Below, piece by piece: positions 52,176 to 61,457 of a stretch of DNA of 64,000 bases. The stretch is from Oligoflexales bacterium (GTDB lineage: Bacteria > Bdellovibrionota_B > Oligoflexia > Oligoflexales > RGVZ01), in NCBI GenBank assembly GCA_947494335.1, contig CANLUT010000001.1, positions 1,109,649-1,173,648 of the forward strand. The letters run 5' to 3'. Numbering within the stretch: the first letter of the stretch is position 1; each line of letters starts with the position of its first letter. A model generated the notes under the pieces. That model was not told the origin of the DNA. It was given only the letters and a program-made list of their open reading frames with translations, and ran no database searches. A program made the translations under genes and the position numbers.

Positions 52176-52673
52176 TCAGATTGCAACAAACGTGCAGCCA
52201 GTTGCTGTTGCCGGCACAGAGCGAAGCTCCGTCTTAACCGACTCAAGTACGGCATAAGCACCGGGAGCTGCGAAAATCTTCGCGTGTGATTTTTGAAGTT
52301 GAGCGTGCGCAGCGCCAGTCACATCTGCAGAACAACCCAAGGTTTCTGTAAATGCAGATAGGGTTTCGCCTTGGCCACGCGCCATATCCTTAGATAATGG
52401 TGCTAGGTTGTTTGCGATAAAATCCTGTTGACCCTGTAAAGCGGCTGCTTCAGCCGAAGAACCCGCACAATTGGACGTGCCGGTTGTGATACCAAACGTC
52501 TGATTACCGCTGGTACCGTTCAATGTTGCAGCAACAACCTGAATAATTCCCTTTTGTTTTCCGAATACGATAGAACCCAAACCGCAGCCTGCCATGCCGT
52601 AGCCTGCAGCACTCGCGACCTGTGCACTTACTGCAAACCCAGTCACCATCAACCCTAGAATTACTCGTTTCAT
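52176..52673 (-). CDS. DUF3015 exported protein
   Basis: 165 residues from ATG 52673, with GGAG and GGGG just upstream; a longer frame to 52706 is less likely. The signal peptide ends VASAAG. The domain is MAGCGLGSIVFGKQKGIIQV then TLNGTSGNQTFGITTGTSNC, followed by helices with CSAD and TGCTF. It lacks the Lys-rich linker of its neighbour at 51540. It is first in the two-gene unit. Function unknown. Confidence 0.88.
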   Translation of the reverse strand: MKRVILGLMVTGFAVSAQVASAAGYGMAGCGLGSIVFGKQKGIIQVVAATLNGTSGNQTFGITTGTSNCAGSSAEAAALQGQQDFIANNLAPLSKDMARGQGETLSAFTETLGCSADVTGAAHAQLQKSHAKIFAAPGAYAVLESVKTELRSVPATATGCTFVAI

Positions 52674-52882
52674 GAGCCCCTCTCCATTTGAGTCCAAAAA
52701 AGACATCGTTCAAGTTACAGGAACAAAAGCCGCTACTTCAGACACTGAATTTATGACACTATTGTATCCGACTTTTCTGGAACTAGGCAATAGAATTGAA
52801 ATAAATTGGTAACTTAGTCCCCAAGGCCTGCTGCGCATTGGGTTGCTGATCCCGATGATCATTGGTCCACAAGGAGCGTCGC

Positions 52883-53524
52883 ATGACCCAAGGTGGGAAG
52901 ACAAGTTTAACAGCCATTGTTGCCGGTGCAACAGGGCTTGTCGGGCAAGAAATTGTACGTCAGCTCTCTGCAAGTCCACGTTATAGCAAAATCATAATAC
53001 TCGTCCGCCGTGATACCAACTTATCAGCACTACCAAAAGTGGTGGCCCAACCGTTCCCGGCTAGCGATGAAATACTTAAAGCAGATCAGGTTTATTGCTG
53101 CCTCGGTACGACCATCAAAAAAGCAGGGAGTCGTGAAGCATTCCGTCACGTCGACTATGAACTGGTGATGCAGCTGGCAAGCTGCGCAAAAAAGGGGGGC
53201 GTACCTAGGATGGCCGTCGTTACTGCCATCGGCACGAGTTTATCATCACCTTTCTTTTACTCCCGAGTGAAGGCCGCTGTTGAGAGAGATCTCAAAGCAA
53301 TGAAGTTTCCTCAGCTAGATATTTATCAGCCATCTTTGCTTTTAGGAGACCGAACCGAGTTTCGCCTTGGCGAAAAAATCGGAGAGCTATTTGCAAAAGC
53401 TCTCGACCCATTTTTGATCGGCAGTTTTCGCACGTATGCTGCCATCGAAGCTCGAGAACTCGCCAAACATATGATTGAGCAAACCAACTCGCCCGATCTC
53501 TCCGTCGTTCAAGTTAAATCGTGA
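52883..53524 (+). CDS. NAD(P)-binding oxidoreductase, TIP30/HTATIP2-like
   Basis: 213 residues from ATG 52883 with AAGGAG 6 nt upstream. A single Rossmann domain of the extended/atypical SDR class: VAGATGLVGQEIVRQL binds the cofactor, YCCLGTTIKKAGS and HVDYELVMQLA follow, and the catalytic pair is YSRVK (Tyr and Lys) with a preceding SSP. The last part, QPSLLLGDR, is usual for TIP30-like proteins. Substrate unknown; relatives have been linked to quinone or sugar-nucleotide reduction and to stress. It is alone, divergent from the DUF3015 pair and followed by about 180 nt of non-coding sequence. Confidence 0.85.
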   Translation: MTQGGKTSLTAIVAGATGLVGQEIVRQLSASPRYSKIIILVRRDTNLSALPKVVAQPFPASDEILKADQVYCCLGTTIKKAGSREAFRHVDYELVMQLASCAKKGGVPRMAVVTAIGTSLSSPFFYSRVKAAVERDLKAMKFPQLDIYQPSLLLGDRTEFRLGEKIGELFAKALDPFLIGSFRTYAAIEARELAKHMIEQTNSPDLSVVQVKS

Positions 53525-53708
53525 TTCTAATCGGGGACACTAAACGGGGACGATAAAATGAGACAGACAAGAAGTCCGCCCTGAAAGGGTAACTCCGACG
53601 TTGTGGATTCGGCCCACGTGCACAAATAACGTGGACTTTCCTAGGAGCATTTGCCAGTTTTCAGTCAACTCTCAGACTCGACCAATCGATCCGTCACTCA
53701 AGTTCTAT

Positions 53709-54566
53709 TCAAAACGTAAAACCAGTCGCTACATGAGCGCCTACGGCAGCCGCTGACTTAAATTTTAGATTTTGCTCGATCAGATCATAGATCTTTTCGT
53801 CACTGTCGACCGTTGAAGAGCTATACAGCGGGACATGAAACTCAGGCCCAGCATGCAATGAAACCCTATTGCGAGACACCAATAGGAATTGAAAGCGAGA
53901 TCTTAAAGATAAAGCTATGAGTCGCGCTCGGCCCTCGGATTCAACGTCGCCTGCCGAGGGCTTCATATTGATTTTGATCGTTGCAGTATCGTATACGAAT
54001 GATAAATCGGACACCCAAGGAGCCTCGCGGTACCGCTCGCCAAAAACCCACCCCAAAATAAATGCACTGGACGAATATTGAAACTGGTTCACCGTCCAAG
54101 GCTCATTACTTAACAAAACAGTCCGACCCTCTAGCCCTCGGTGCCACAAATCACGACGAGCAAGCCCTCCTAGCAGCACTCCTCCGCGCGGCACAGAAAA
54201 TTCCACCTCAGCGCCCCCAAAGGGTGCCGTATGATAATAACTTGCCGGGTGAGGATTCCCCTTTACTTCTGGGAACCGCGTATTGTAACGGATCGGGCCG
54301 CCACCCTGATCACCAACGATCAAAGAGACCTTTGCGGTTTGCTTGGTGTGAGGATACTTCCAGTCGCGAGCACTTTGCGGCATCTCGCCAGGTGGTATCA
54401 GGTCTGTTTGACCTGAAGGAAGTTGCGGATCGGTTGCAAAAGTCGGAGCGGCCTGGTGTTTGGCTGGCTGAGCAGCGTGAACACATACCTCCGGTAAACA
54501 CACAAAAACAGAAACTACACTCGCCTGCGCGAATATTCTGCCTCTACCGCGTCTGGACTTAGTCAT
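53709..54566 (-). CDS. Predicted outer-membrane barrel protein
   Basis: 285 residues. A signal peptide (basic start TKSRRGRGR, hydrophobic FAQASVVSVFVCLPEV, cleavage near VHAAQ) is followed by a Pro/Thr-rich linker to about residue 75 and then alternating strands with Gly, Tyr and Trp. The last residue is Phe (VATGFTF), the pattern recognised by the barrel assembly machine. No family is recognised. It overlaps the end of the arfB gene by 8 nt, so both are on one message although their jobs seem unrelated. GGAAGG lies upstream of ATG 54566. Confidence 0.65.
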   Translation of the reverse strand: MTKSRRGRGRIFAQASVVSVFVCLPEVCVHAAQPAKHQAAPTFATDPQLPSGQTDLIPPGEMPQSARDWKYPHTKQTAKVSLIVGDQGGGPIRYNTRFPEVKGNPHPASYYHTAPFGGAEVEFSVPRGGVLLGGLARRDLWHRGLEGRTVLLSNEPWTVNQFQYSSSAFILGWVFGERYREAPWVSDLSFVYDTATIKINMKPSAGDVESEGRARLIALSLRSRFQFLLVSRNRVSLHAGPEFHVPLYSSSTVDSDEKIYDLIEQNLKFKSAAAVGAHVATGFTF

Positions 54567-54963
54567 CGCGAACCTTCCTTCGCGCCTTTTTTACATCAGA
54601 TCGCTGCCTTTTAACTTCAACGCGCTTACGTTGAGAGGAATAAGTTGGCTTGGTGGCAACCCGCTTCTTCGGAGGAAGCCACACGCGACGCAGCATGTCT
54701 TGTAACTTCTCGATGCAGCGTCTTTCGTTCGTTGACCGGTCACGGCTTTCATCAGAGTGAATCACCACCACACCGTCAGACGTTAAACGACTTGCAAAAT
54801 TCTCCCTAAATCGATGTTTTACGTCCTCTGGTACCCACTCGGCTGCTTGGAGGCTCCAACGCATGATTGCTTTACTTGACGTCTTGTTGACGTTTTGACC
54901 GCCGGGGCCACTGCTTCGCGCAAACGTGAATTCGAGTTCAGAGATGGGGATCAGTAGCGCCAA
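54559..54963 (-). CDS. arfB: Alternative ribosome-rescue factor ArfB (YaeJ-like peptidyl-tRNA hydrolase)
   Basis: 134 residues. The release-factor catalytic loop is RSSGPGGQNVNKTSSKA with Gly21-Gly22-Gln23, and the C-terminal 30 residues are a basic tail (SSQRKRVEVKRQRSDVKK) that enters the empty mRNA channel of a stalled ribosome. It frees ribosomes that lack a stop codon. The length matches ArfB and there is no codon-recognition domain of RF1/RF2. The start is TTG 54963 with AAGGA 7 nt upstream; no ATG is close by. The barrel gene at 53709 overlaps its end. Confidence 0.95.
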   Translation of the reverse strand: MALLIPISELEFTFARSSGPGGQNVNKTSSKAIMRWSLQAAEWVPEDVKHRFRENFASRLTSDGVVVIHSDESRDRSTNERRCIEKLQDMLRRVWLPPKKRVATKPTYSSQRKRVEVKRQRSDVKKARRKVRDD

Positions 54964-55078
54964 GGAAATTTCCTTTCAATCAAGACGCCATGATCGTATC
55001 ACGAAATTAATTTATGATTAAGAGTCGAATATTGGCACTCTAGCTTCGATCCATGAAAGATCGCATGTCATCAATTTT

Positions 55079-55405
55079 TCAAGCCGCAGACAAACCCAAA
55101 TCAAGTGCCAACTCTAGGACAAAGGACGCGTCAACCGCCGATTTCTCAGGCTTTTCGTCGGCGATCGCATCTAACACATGCCCGACTAACAAAAATTCAT
55201 CCTCAGTCGTAGGAAGCCCTGGGATCTGAAATGGACCAAGCAATGCACTCAAAGACGCTCCATCATTTTCTCGACCCTTCAATGCTGCAAAGTAGTCTTT
55301 GAAACTCATCACTGGATTCATTATAGTGACCCCACTCGACTCAGTTTTTTCCGTTGGCGTGATTGCCCGCGGAGATAAATGTGAGTCGGCAAAAGCTGCC
55401 GGCAC
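55079..55405 (-). CDS. Small acidic cytoplasmic protein, unknown
   Basis: 108 residues if begun at GTG 55405, or 80 if begun at ATG 55321 (MNPVMSFKDYFAAL). The C-terminal 75 residues look protein-like: acidic, with amphipathic helices (FKDYFAALKGRENDG, SFVLELALDLGLS). It has no signal peptide or family. Neither start has a strong ribosome site, so the first 28 residues are doubtful. It lies between arfB and rarA, divergent from rarA with a 63-nt shared gap. Confidence 0.5.
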   Translation of the reverse strand: MPAAFADSHLSPRAITPTEKTESSGVTIMNPVMSFKDYFAALKGRENDGASLSALLGPFQIPGLPTTEDEFLLVGHVLDAIADEKPEKSAVDASFVLELALDLGLSAA

Positions 55406-55468
55406 TTAATTGCCTAGTGTTTTAATAGAATCCCAAGCACCTGTATTCTTTGATCTTTTAGGGCATTT

Positions 55469-56773
55469 ATGTTGGAGTTTTCACAAAATCCAGATGAAAG
55501 ACCCCTTCCAGAACGGGTCAGACCGCGTGAGATGGACGCGATTCTCGGACAGGAACACATCTGGAAACCAGGGTCGCCGCTGAGGCGCCTTGTAGAGTCC
55601 GATCAAGCGCACGCCATCCTACTCTGGGGCCCACCAGGTACCGGCAAAACCACCATCGCTCAGCTCATTGGACATCAAAGCTCTCGTAAGCTCGTCTGTA
55701 TTTCTGCCGTTCACGCCTCGGTCAAAGATCTTCGTGCCATGATCGATCAATCCGCGTGTGCGATTGCCAATGGCGAGAAAGCTCACATCCTGTTTGTGGA
55801 TGAAATTCACAGGCTATCGAAGAATCAACAAGATGTTCTTCTGCCCGGCATGGAAACCGGATTGGTTCGCTTCATTGGTGCAACCACAGAAAACCCATCT
55901 TTCACTGTCAACAACGCGATTTTATCGCGCTGCCTGACGTTCAACTTAAAACCATTGAGCGACAAAGCTTTGGTCACCATGATGCAAGAAGCTATGGCGT
56001 CTGGTGATCCATTATTTTCCAACACGCAGGCAGATAATGATGCACTCACCATGATTGCACAGGCAGCGCGCGGCGATGGGCGGCAATGTTTAAATCTTCT
56101 CTCTGCCGCAGCAACCTGCGCCGAAGTAGACGAAGCCGGTCATAAACTGATTTCCCGCAAGACGCTGGAGTCTCTCGGAACGTCGCTTCCACTTCGCTAT
56201 GATCGCGACGGCGATCAACACTATGATGTTATATCTGCTTTCATAAAGTCCATTCGCGCAAGCCATCCCGATGCTGCCGTGTATTATTTGGCGCGCATGA
56301 TCGAATCCGGCGAAGACCCTGAGTTTATTGCACGTAGGCTTTTGATCAGTGCCAGTGAAGACATTGGTAACGCCAATCCCACAGCGCTACTCATTGCAGA
56401 CTCAACAATGCGCGCCGTTCAAGCCCTCGGACTTCCGGAGGCCAGAATCGCTCTGTCCCAATGCACGACCTATCTTGCGGCATCGCCGAAAAGTAATCGT
56501 GCCTACAACGCCATTAACGTTGCATTAGACGACGTACGAAAAACCGGCGTGCTCGAAATACCGATGCATTTGCGCAATGCACCGACAGACTTCATGAAAC
56601 GACAAGGTTACGGTCAGGGCTATGCTTACGCTCACGACGACTTGGAAAAGGCACGGCGCATGACGTACCTGCCTAGTGAGCTAAAGGGAAAAAACTACTA
56701 TCAACCAATCCCGGTTGGAGCAGAGCGTCAACTTATTGAAACTTTGAAACATTTGAGACCACTGGAGGACTAG
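55469..56773 (+). CDS. rarA: Replication-associated recombination ATPase RarA (MgsA)
   Basis: 434 residues. An AAA+ clamp-loader-like ATPase: RPLPERVRPREMDAILGQEH at the start, Walker A LLWGPPGTGKTT (51-62), Walker B ILFVDEIHR, sensor GATTENPSF, and arginine finger region LSRCLTF. The C-terminal MgsA part has YYLARMIESGEDPEFIARR and the conserved end YGQGYAYAHD and YLPSELKGKNYY. RarA works at stalled forks with SSB. It precedes purH by 3 nt, so they likely share a transcript though their roles are unrelated. Confidence 0.96.
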   Translation: MLEFSQNPDERPLPERVRPREMDAILGQEHIWKPGSPLRRLVESDQAHAILLWGPPGTGKTTIAQLIGHQSSRKLVCISAVHASVKDLRAMIDQSACAIANGEKAHILFVDEIHRLSKNQQDVLLPGMETGLVRFIGATTENPSFTVNNAILSRCLTFNLKPLSDKALVTMMQEAMASGDPLFSNTQADNDALTMIAQAARGDGRQCLNLLSAAATCAEVDEAGHKLISRKTLESLGTSLPLRYDRDGDQHYDVISAFIKSIRASHPDAAVYYLARMIESGEDPEFIARRLLISASEDIGNANPTALLIADSTMRAVQALGLPEARIALSQCTTYLAASPKSNRAYNAINVALDDVRKTGVLEIPMHLRNAPTDFMKRQGYGQGYAYAHDDLEKARRMTYLPSELKGKNYYQPIPVGAERQLIETLKHLRPLED

Positions 56774-56776
56774 CAT

Positions 56777-58360
56777 ATGACTAGAGGAGCGTCACGTGTC
56801 GCACTTGTATCAGTAACCGACAAAACGGGGGTGATCGAGTTTGCACGAGGGCTCGCTCAGCTGTCATTTAAGATTCTCTCAACAGGTGGCACTGCAAAAC
56901 TTCTTCGCGAAGCAGGAGTCAACGTTACAGATGTCGCGGACGTTACCAAATCCCCAGAGATTTTGGGCGGACGCGTCAAAACCCTTCACCCAGTGATTCA
57001 CGGCGGGATCCTCGCCGATCGCCACAACCCAGCTCACAATGGCGACTTAAGTCGTCTTGGGATTGACGGCATCGACGTGGTGGTCGTTAATCTTTACGAC
57101 TTCGCCAAAGACGCTCGAGAAAAAAACTTACCACTGGCTACAGCGATCGAACACATTGACATTGGTGGACCTACGATGCTGCGAGCGGCCGCGAAGAATC
57201 ATCGTCACTGCTTGCCGGTTATTGATCCTAACGATTACGGCTCTGTCTTGGATTTCTTCACATCAGAGAAAGAAAACACCGCATTTCGCGAACAAATGGC
57301 CGCTAAAGTTTTTGCGCAGACGGCTGCCTACGACCATATGATTTCCGAATATTTCCAGCAGCGCAAAGCGAGCAATGCGGCAGCGAACCAAACCCAGCTT
57401 GAACCCAAAATGGAAATCGTTCAAACACTGCGCTACGGGGAAAACGCCCATCAATCGGCTGCGTTTTATCGCCCTAGCAACGAGCGCGCGACAGGTCTTG
57501 CGGCTGCCCAGTTTCTTCAAGGCAAAGAACTCTCCTACAACAATTATGTGGACCTTGATGCGGCAGCTGCCATTGTGGCTGATTTAGCGCCATTGCCTGC
57601 CATGACCATCATCAAACACACAAACCCTTGCGGGACAGCGGCTAGTCCGAGTCTGACCGCCTCCCAGTTATTTGAGCAAGCCCTTAGCTGCGATCCAAAG
57701 TGCGCCTTTGGCGGGATCGTAGCATCCAATATTCCTATCGATGAAACTTCAGCCAAAGCAATGGCGGATATTTTCTTGGAATGCGTGATTGCACCTGATT
57801 ATTCTCCAGGGGCTCTTCGCGTATTTGCCGCCAAGAGAAATCTACGAGTCCTAAAATCAGAGGCTGTCTTGGAATCTGGACGAATGAAGTCTTCCAGTAA
57901 ATCTTGGAAATCCATTAATGGAGGGCTATTGGTGCAAGACGTGGATACGTCCGTGCCAAGGCCTGAAACATGGACCTGCGCAACAAAAGCAAAACCCGAT
58001 GCGAGCATATTGGCTGACATGGCCTTTGCGATGACGATCTGCAAGTACGTTAAATCCAACGCCATTGTCTTGTCGTCAGGTCTAAGAACCATTGGCGTTG
58101 GTGCAGGTCAAATGAGCCGCATCGACAGCGCCCGGTTTGCCATAGAGAAAGCCAGGGAATTGGCCCATGAGGTGCCCGGATCTGTGCTCGCATCAGACGC
58201 TTTCTTTCCGTTTCGAGACACGGTCGACCTCGCAGCAAAAGCGGGAATCAGAGGCATCATCCAGCCAGGAGGAAGCCTCAGAGATCAGGAGTCCATTGAT
58301 GCAGCAAATGAGCATGGTCTAGTGATGATGATCACGGGTACGCGTCACTTTAGGCACTAG
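56777..58360 (+). CDS. purH: Bifunctional AICAR transformylase / IMP cyclohydrolase
   Basis: 527 residues, catalysing the last two steps of IMP synthesis. The IMP cyclohydrolase domain (1-200) starts ALVSVTDKTGVIEFARGL and has STGGTAKLL, GGRVKTLHP and IDIGGPTMLRAAAKN. The AICAR transformylase domain has LRYGENAHQSAAFY, KELSYNNYVDLDAA, the catalytic KHTNPCG, and ends DGCFFP-like in DAFFPFRDTVDLAAKAG and IQPGGSLRD. ATG 56777 follows rarA by 3 nt. No PurR-like site or riboswitch is visible upstream. Convergent with the gene at 58368, with only 7 nt between stops. Confidence 0.97.
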   Translation: MTRGASRVALVSVTDKTGVIEFARGLAQLSFKILSTGGTAKLLREAGVNVTDVADVTKSPEILGGRVKTLHPVIHGGILADRHNPAHNGDLSRLGIDGIDVVVVNLYDFAKDAREKNLPLATAIEHIDIGGPTMLRAAAKNHRHCLPVIDPNDYGSVLDFFTSEKENTAFREQMAAKVFAQTAAYDHMISEYFQQRKASNAAANQTQLEPKMEIVQTLRYGENAHQSAAFYRPSNERATGLAAAQFLQGKELSYNNYVDLDAAAAIVADLAPLPAMTIIKHTNPCGTAASPSLTASQLFEQALSCDPKCAFGGIVASNIPIDETSAKAMADIFLECVIAPDYSPGALRVFAAKRNLRVLKSEAVLESGRMKSSSKSWKSINGGLLVQDVDTSVPRPETWTCATKAKPDASILADMAFAMTICKYVKSNAIVLSSGLRTIGVGAGQMSRIDSARFAIEKARELAHEVPGSVLASDAFFPFRDTVDLAAKAGIRGIIQPGGSLRDQESIDAANEHGLVMMITGTRHFRH

Positions 58361-58367
58361 ACTCAGT

Positions 58368-58943
58368 TCAGCGCACCAAGGTCAACGTTCCTTTGACGAG
58401 AAAAAGGCCCTCTGATGGCGAGCGGTAAATGGTGTCCATCTGTCGAGAGGGTGCACGGCCAAGAGTCATCCGAACACCTTCTGTCATAAGTAAAGCCGTC
58501 TGCTCCGAACTTTCTGCGAAAAATTTGCGATCTTCGTCGCTTAACTCAATCGAAAACACTTTCAACAAGTCAGCTCGCTCAGCCGTTAAAACTGAATCGA
58601 CACCGGCCTCCCCCCATTGGAATGTGACAGGAATCTCGGTTGTATCGATCTTTAGCTTCCACTGGCTAGGAGCGGACTGGAACAAGATCCCTGACGCCGC
58701 ATAGGACTCTGCTCTTGTACCCATGGTGGCGCCCTTTCCAGCAGAGCCGATAACCTGCCAGCTTGCTAGAACCTTCAAGGCACCCGAAGACTGGGCCCCC
58801 TTGGCGGCTAATTTTGATGCTTTTTTAATCGATCTTGAGGGTGCTGGAGCCGATTCCGCAGCGATTGTCGGCGAAGGCGTGACGACAAGTGATGCCATCA
58901 CAACATTCAAGAAAAAAATTAGGCATTTAGCCATGAAATTCAC
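58368..58943 (-). CDS. Exported hypothetical protein
   Basis: 191 residues from GTG 58943, which has AGGAG 5 nt upstream. The signal peptide (MAKCLIFFLNVVMASLVV to TIAAES) is followed by an Ala/Ser/Lys-rich linker and a globular domain of about 130 residues with strands VLASWQVIGS, SQWKLKIDTTEIPVTFQWG and a final FLVKGTLTLVR. It has no Cys in the mature part and no family is recognised. It is divergent from the gene pair at 59016/60419, about 70 nt apart. Confidence 0.65.
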   Translation of the reverse strand: MNFMAKCLIFFLNVVMASLVVTPSPTIAAESAPAPSRSIKKASKLAAKGAQSSGALKVLASWQVIGSAGKGATMGTRAESYAASGILFQSAPSQWKLKIDTTEIPVTFQWGEAGVDSVLTAERADLLKVFSIELSDEDRKFFAESSEQTALLMTEGVRMTLGRAPSRQMDTIYRSPSEGLFLVKGTLTLVR

Positions 58944-59015
58944 TTTAACTCCTGAAACCCAATAGGTTATAGTATTTCATAGAAACGACATGCCTTCCAC
59001 CCTTGATAAGACCAT

Positions 59016-60422
59016 ATGGAGTTGTCCGAAGTGACTCGCTCGAAGATATCACTGATGATGCTAAGCCTTGCTGCTTGCATGGGATTTTTCATTAGTGGTT
59101 TTGGTGCGGCGCAGACACTTCACACCGCTCCCATTGTTATAACGGGGGCTCAAGTCAATCACATGACGAGATTTCCCATCGTATCCTATCGACTATTTCG
59201 ATCCACTGCATCGGGACGAGCTGAGATTATTCCGTTTCAAATCGACGAGATCAACGACGACTCTGACTACGTCCTTGATCAAGGCTCGCGCGTCACTGCA
59301 AATACCGGCAACGGAGTTTTTGACAGCCAAGATGAATTATCATTTATGGGCGATGATGTGGGTCCTGTCGTGGAACCCACCACTTGGCCCGGCCAAAAAC
59401 CGCATATTGTTTTTGAACTCCGTATGAAACACCCACAAGGCAACCCCATGGGTCCGCAGATGGGAGCCGTCTACGTCGGTATTTACTTTGGTGGAGCCCC
59501 AGCACTGAGCTCCAAAAAGTATGTTGTCTTTAATCGACCGCAAGCATTGGTTCACACATCCCGTTACCGCTATCAGTTTGATCAAAAAAACTGGCTTGTA
59601 GCCCGAAAGGTTGAAGTCGCAAAAGGTAATACCAATCCAGCGGTTTACGATCCTGTTTTAGACTCTACGACTTTTTACCTAAAGGGTGACTTGAAATACT
59701 TCATCACCGTGGAAGCCAATCACCGAAGCGTTGAAAGCGACCTCGAGGCCTGGAAAACAGGCCCAATTCGAACCATCGTTCGCGTGTCATTTCACTACAA
59801 TCTTCTTAAACTCAAGCTCGAGCTTGGCATGTATACGGAGATCAGCTTCTTCTCAAACGCCGTCAATCTGCCGGCAATACTGTATAACCCCATTGACGGA
59901 CGCAAATCCCTCAACTCAGGCAGTGGTTTTTATTATGGTCTTGCTTTACGGGACAATCCCAAAGACTACGTCATAGAAACCAATATGGCTCCATTTAGCC
60001 TGGCCAACCAAGGTACCGGCGGAAAGCTTCTCGAAAGCGGCAAAGATCTCCTCGGAAAACTTATGGGAAAGCAACAGCAATCGTCTGATACGAGGGGCCT
60101 CTACTGGGTTTCCATGCAGGGAAAAGATCGCAGCATCTTCTTTGAGATCACTCCGTCACCTGAACTTCAAAAAACTGGAATGGCCCCCGAGCTTTACCGC
60201 GAAGACAAGAGTGCTGAAGAGCTAAAAGGGCGAAGTAATGATAAAGTAGCTCATGTGGGAGAAAGTCCCGTCAATCTTGGTATCTGGTTTGACGCCACCA
60301 AAATTGGAGACGGCGAGCAGAGTATGGGATTTCGGTTGTTTTTCGAGAATGTGATGGCCCCTGAGCGATTGGCTGTATTCAAAAGTCTATCCCAATGGAA
60401 ATACGAGGTGAGGCGCATATGA
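59016..60422 (+). CDS. Exported beta-rich protein of unknown function
   Basis: 468 residues from ATG 59016; GTG 59031, with GGAG 9 nt upstream, is a good alternative that gives a shorter signal peptide. The signal part is ISLMMLSLAACMGFFIS with cleavage near GAAQT. The mature protein begins with strands (PIVSYRLFRS, IIPFQIDEIND), has DSQDELSFMGDDVGP, an acidic motif reminiscent of calcium-binding loops, and a long strand-rich centre. No known domain could be named. The stop overlaps the next ATG (ATGA), so the following cytoplasmic gene is translationally coupled. Confidence 0.65.
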   Translation: MELSEVTRSKISLMMLSLAACMGFFISGFGAAQTLHTAPIVITGAQVNHMTRFPIVSYRLFRSTASGRAEIIPFQIDEINDDSDYVLDQGSRVTANTGNGVFDSQDELSFMGDDVGPVVEPTTWPGQKPHIVFELRMKHPQGNPMGPQMGAVYVGIYFGGAPALSSKKYVVFNRPQALVHTSRYRYQFDQKNWLVARKVEVAKGNTNPAVYDPVLDSTTFYLKGDLKYFITVEANHRSVESDLEAWKTGPIRTIVRVSFHYNLLKLKLELGMYTEISFFSNAVNLPAILYNPIDGRKSLNSGSGFYYGLALRDNPKDYVIETNMAPFSLANQGTGGKLLESGKDLLGKLMGKQQQSSDTRGLYWVSMQGKDRSIFFEITPSPELQKTGMAPELYREDKSAEELKGRSNDKVAHVGESPVNLGIWFDATKIGDGEQSMGFRLFFENVMAPERLAVFKSLSQWKYEVRRI

Positions 60423-61384
60423 CAAATTCGATCGAGAATCGTGACGAATTGCCCCTTGAACCCGGAGTTTTTGCCATTCCTGCGACACCTGACCTCGAGC
60501 CAACGCCGGAGGCGATTGCCGTTCGTGGAGCAGCGCGCACCACTTGGGACGAGCATGACGAATCTACGTCCACAGACTTCCCAATGATCGTGTGGCTTCG
60601 CGGCGACGAGCCTTGGTTTTCGCAATTTGATATGGACGCCGAGGCTGTCATGTCAGCCCTTGGGATCAAGCGCTCACGTTTAACACAAATCTCTGGCAAG
60701 GAGCTGCGCGTTGGACGAGTGCGTATGGATCGTTATATCCGTCCAGTTTACCGAAGCTTGGATGTGGAAGAGTATTTAAAATGGACGAGAGCGACAGCTT
60801 CGCACCAGAAGTCATCGGACGCAATCAAGTTGGCCGTCGATCAACTTCAACAACAGTCGGAAAACATTCAAACAACCCTGGCATCCGTAACATCGTCCTT
60901 TGCTGATGCTTTGAAATCCGAAATGTCGTTGTTTATTTCTGAGTGTGTCTCCTCTGGGATTGCTCCAGTTGTTGAGGGCTTTGGAAGCTTTGTGAACTCA
61001 ATGAATGAGTCCGTCACCAAACTTGAATTATCGGTACAATCAGCGACGACATCACTTGGTGAATCAACCTCGTCACTTAGCAAAACAATAGAAACACTGG
61101 CACTCAAGCAGTCCGCTGCGCTCGAGGCCGTTACACTACAGATGAACCAATTGTCGGAGAAAACCGCTCTTATGGAAGAACGTATGAGTGCCTGGGATCT
61201 GATGATTCAGGCTAACTTGGGACAGATCACTCAAGACCTGGCAGAACTTCGCAAACCAAAACGTTTCGAAAAAGCCAAAGGTCGAAAGCCCAAACGCCAA
61301 ACCATCGAAAATCAGTCGACGACGTCCAGTCGTGCATTTGCAGGTCGCAACGCGCCAACCAGAAGAAAGCCGGCTAAATTCTGA
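60419..61384 (+). CDS. Helix-turn-helix and coiled-coil protein
   Basis: 321 residues from ATG 60419, overlapping the previous stop by four bases, with GAGGTGAGGC upstream. No signal peptide. Residues about 60-125 resemble a MerR/excisionase-like winged helix (DAEAVMSALGIKRSRLTQIS then RYIRPVYRSLDVEEYLKW). Residues about 140-265 are a heptad-rich Ser/Thr/Glu/Leu coiled coil, and the last 50 are strongly basic (RKPKRFEKAKGRKPKRQ and a TRRKP end). The layout resembles KfrA-type DNA organisers, but that is similarity of plan only. Why it is coupled to an exported protein is unknown. Confidence 0.6.
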   Translation: MTNSIENRDELPLEPGVFAIPATPDLEPTPEAIAVRGAARTTWDEHDESTSTDFPMIVWLRGDEPWFSQFDMDAEAVMSALGIKRSRLTQISGKELRVGRVRMDRYIRPVYRSLDVEEYLKWTRATASHQKSSDAIKLAVDQLQQQSENIQTTLASVTSSFADALKSEMSLFISECVSSGIAPVVEGFGSFVNSMNESVTKLELSVQSATTSLGESTSSLSKTIETLALKQSAALEAVTLQMNQLSEKTALMEERMSAWDLMIQANLGQITQDLAELRKPKRFEKAKGRKPKRQTIENQSTTSSRAFAGRNAPTRRKPAKF

Positions 61385-61457
61385 GAGACTGCTACGGAGT
61401 CCCAAAACCACTCTGAGATAATTGCCGCATAGTGTGCGAGGCATTACAAACAGCTTG

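Noticed and set aside
54062-54562. 166-residue plus-strand frame opposite the barrel gene
   Set aside because: No start signals; the minus strand has a signal peptide, terminal Phe and overlap with arfB.
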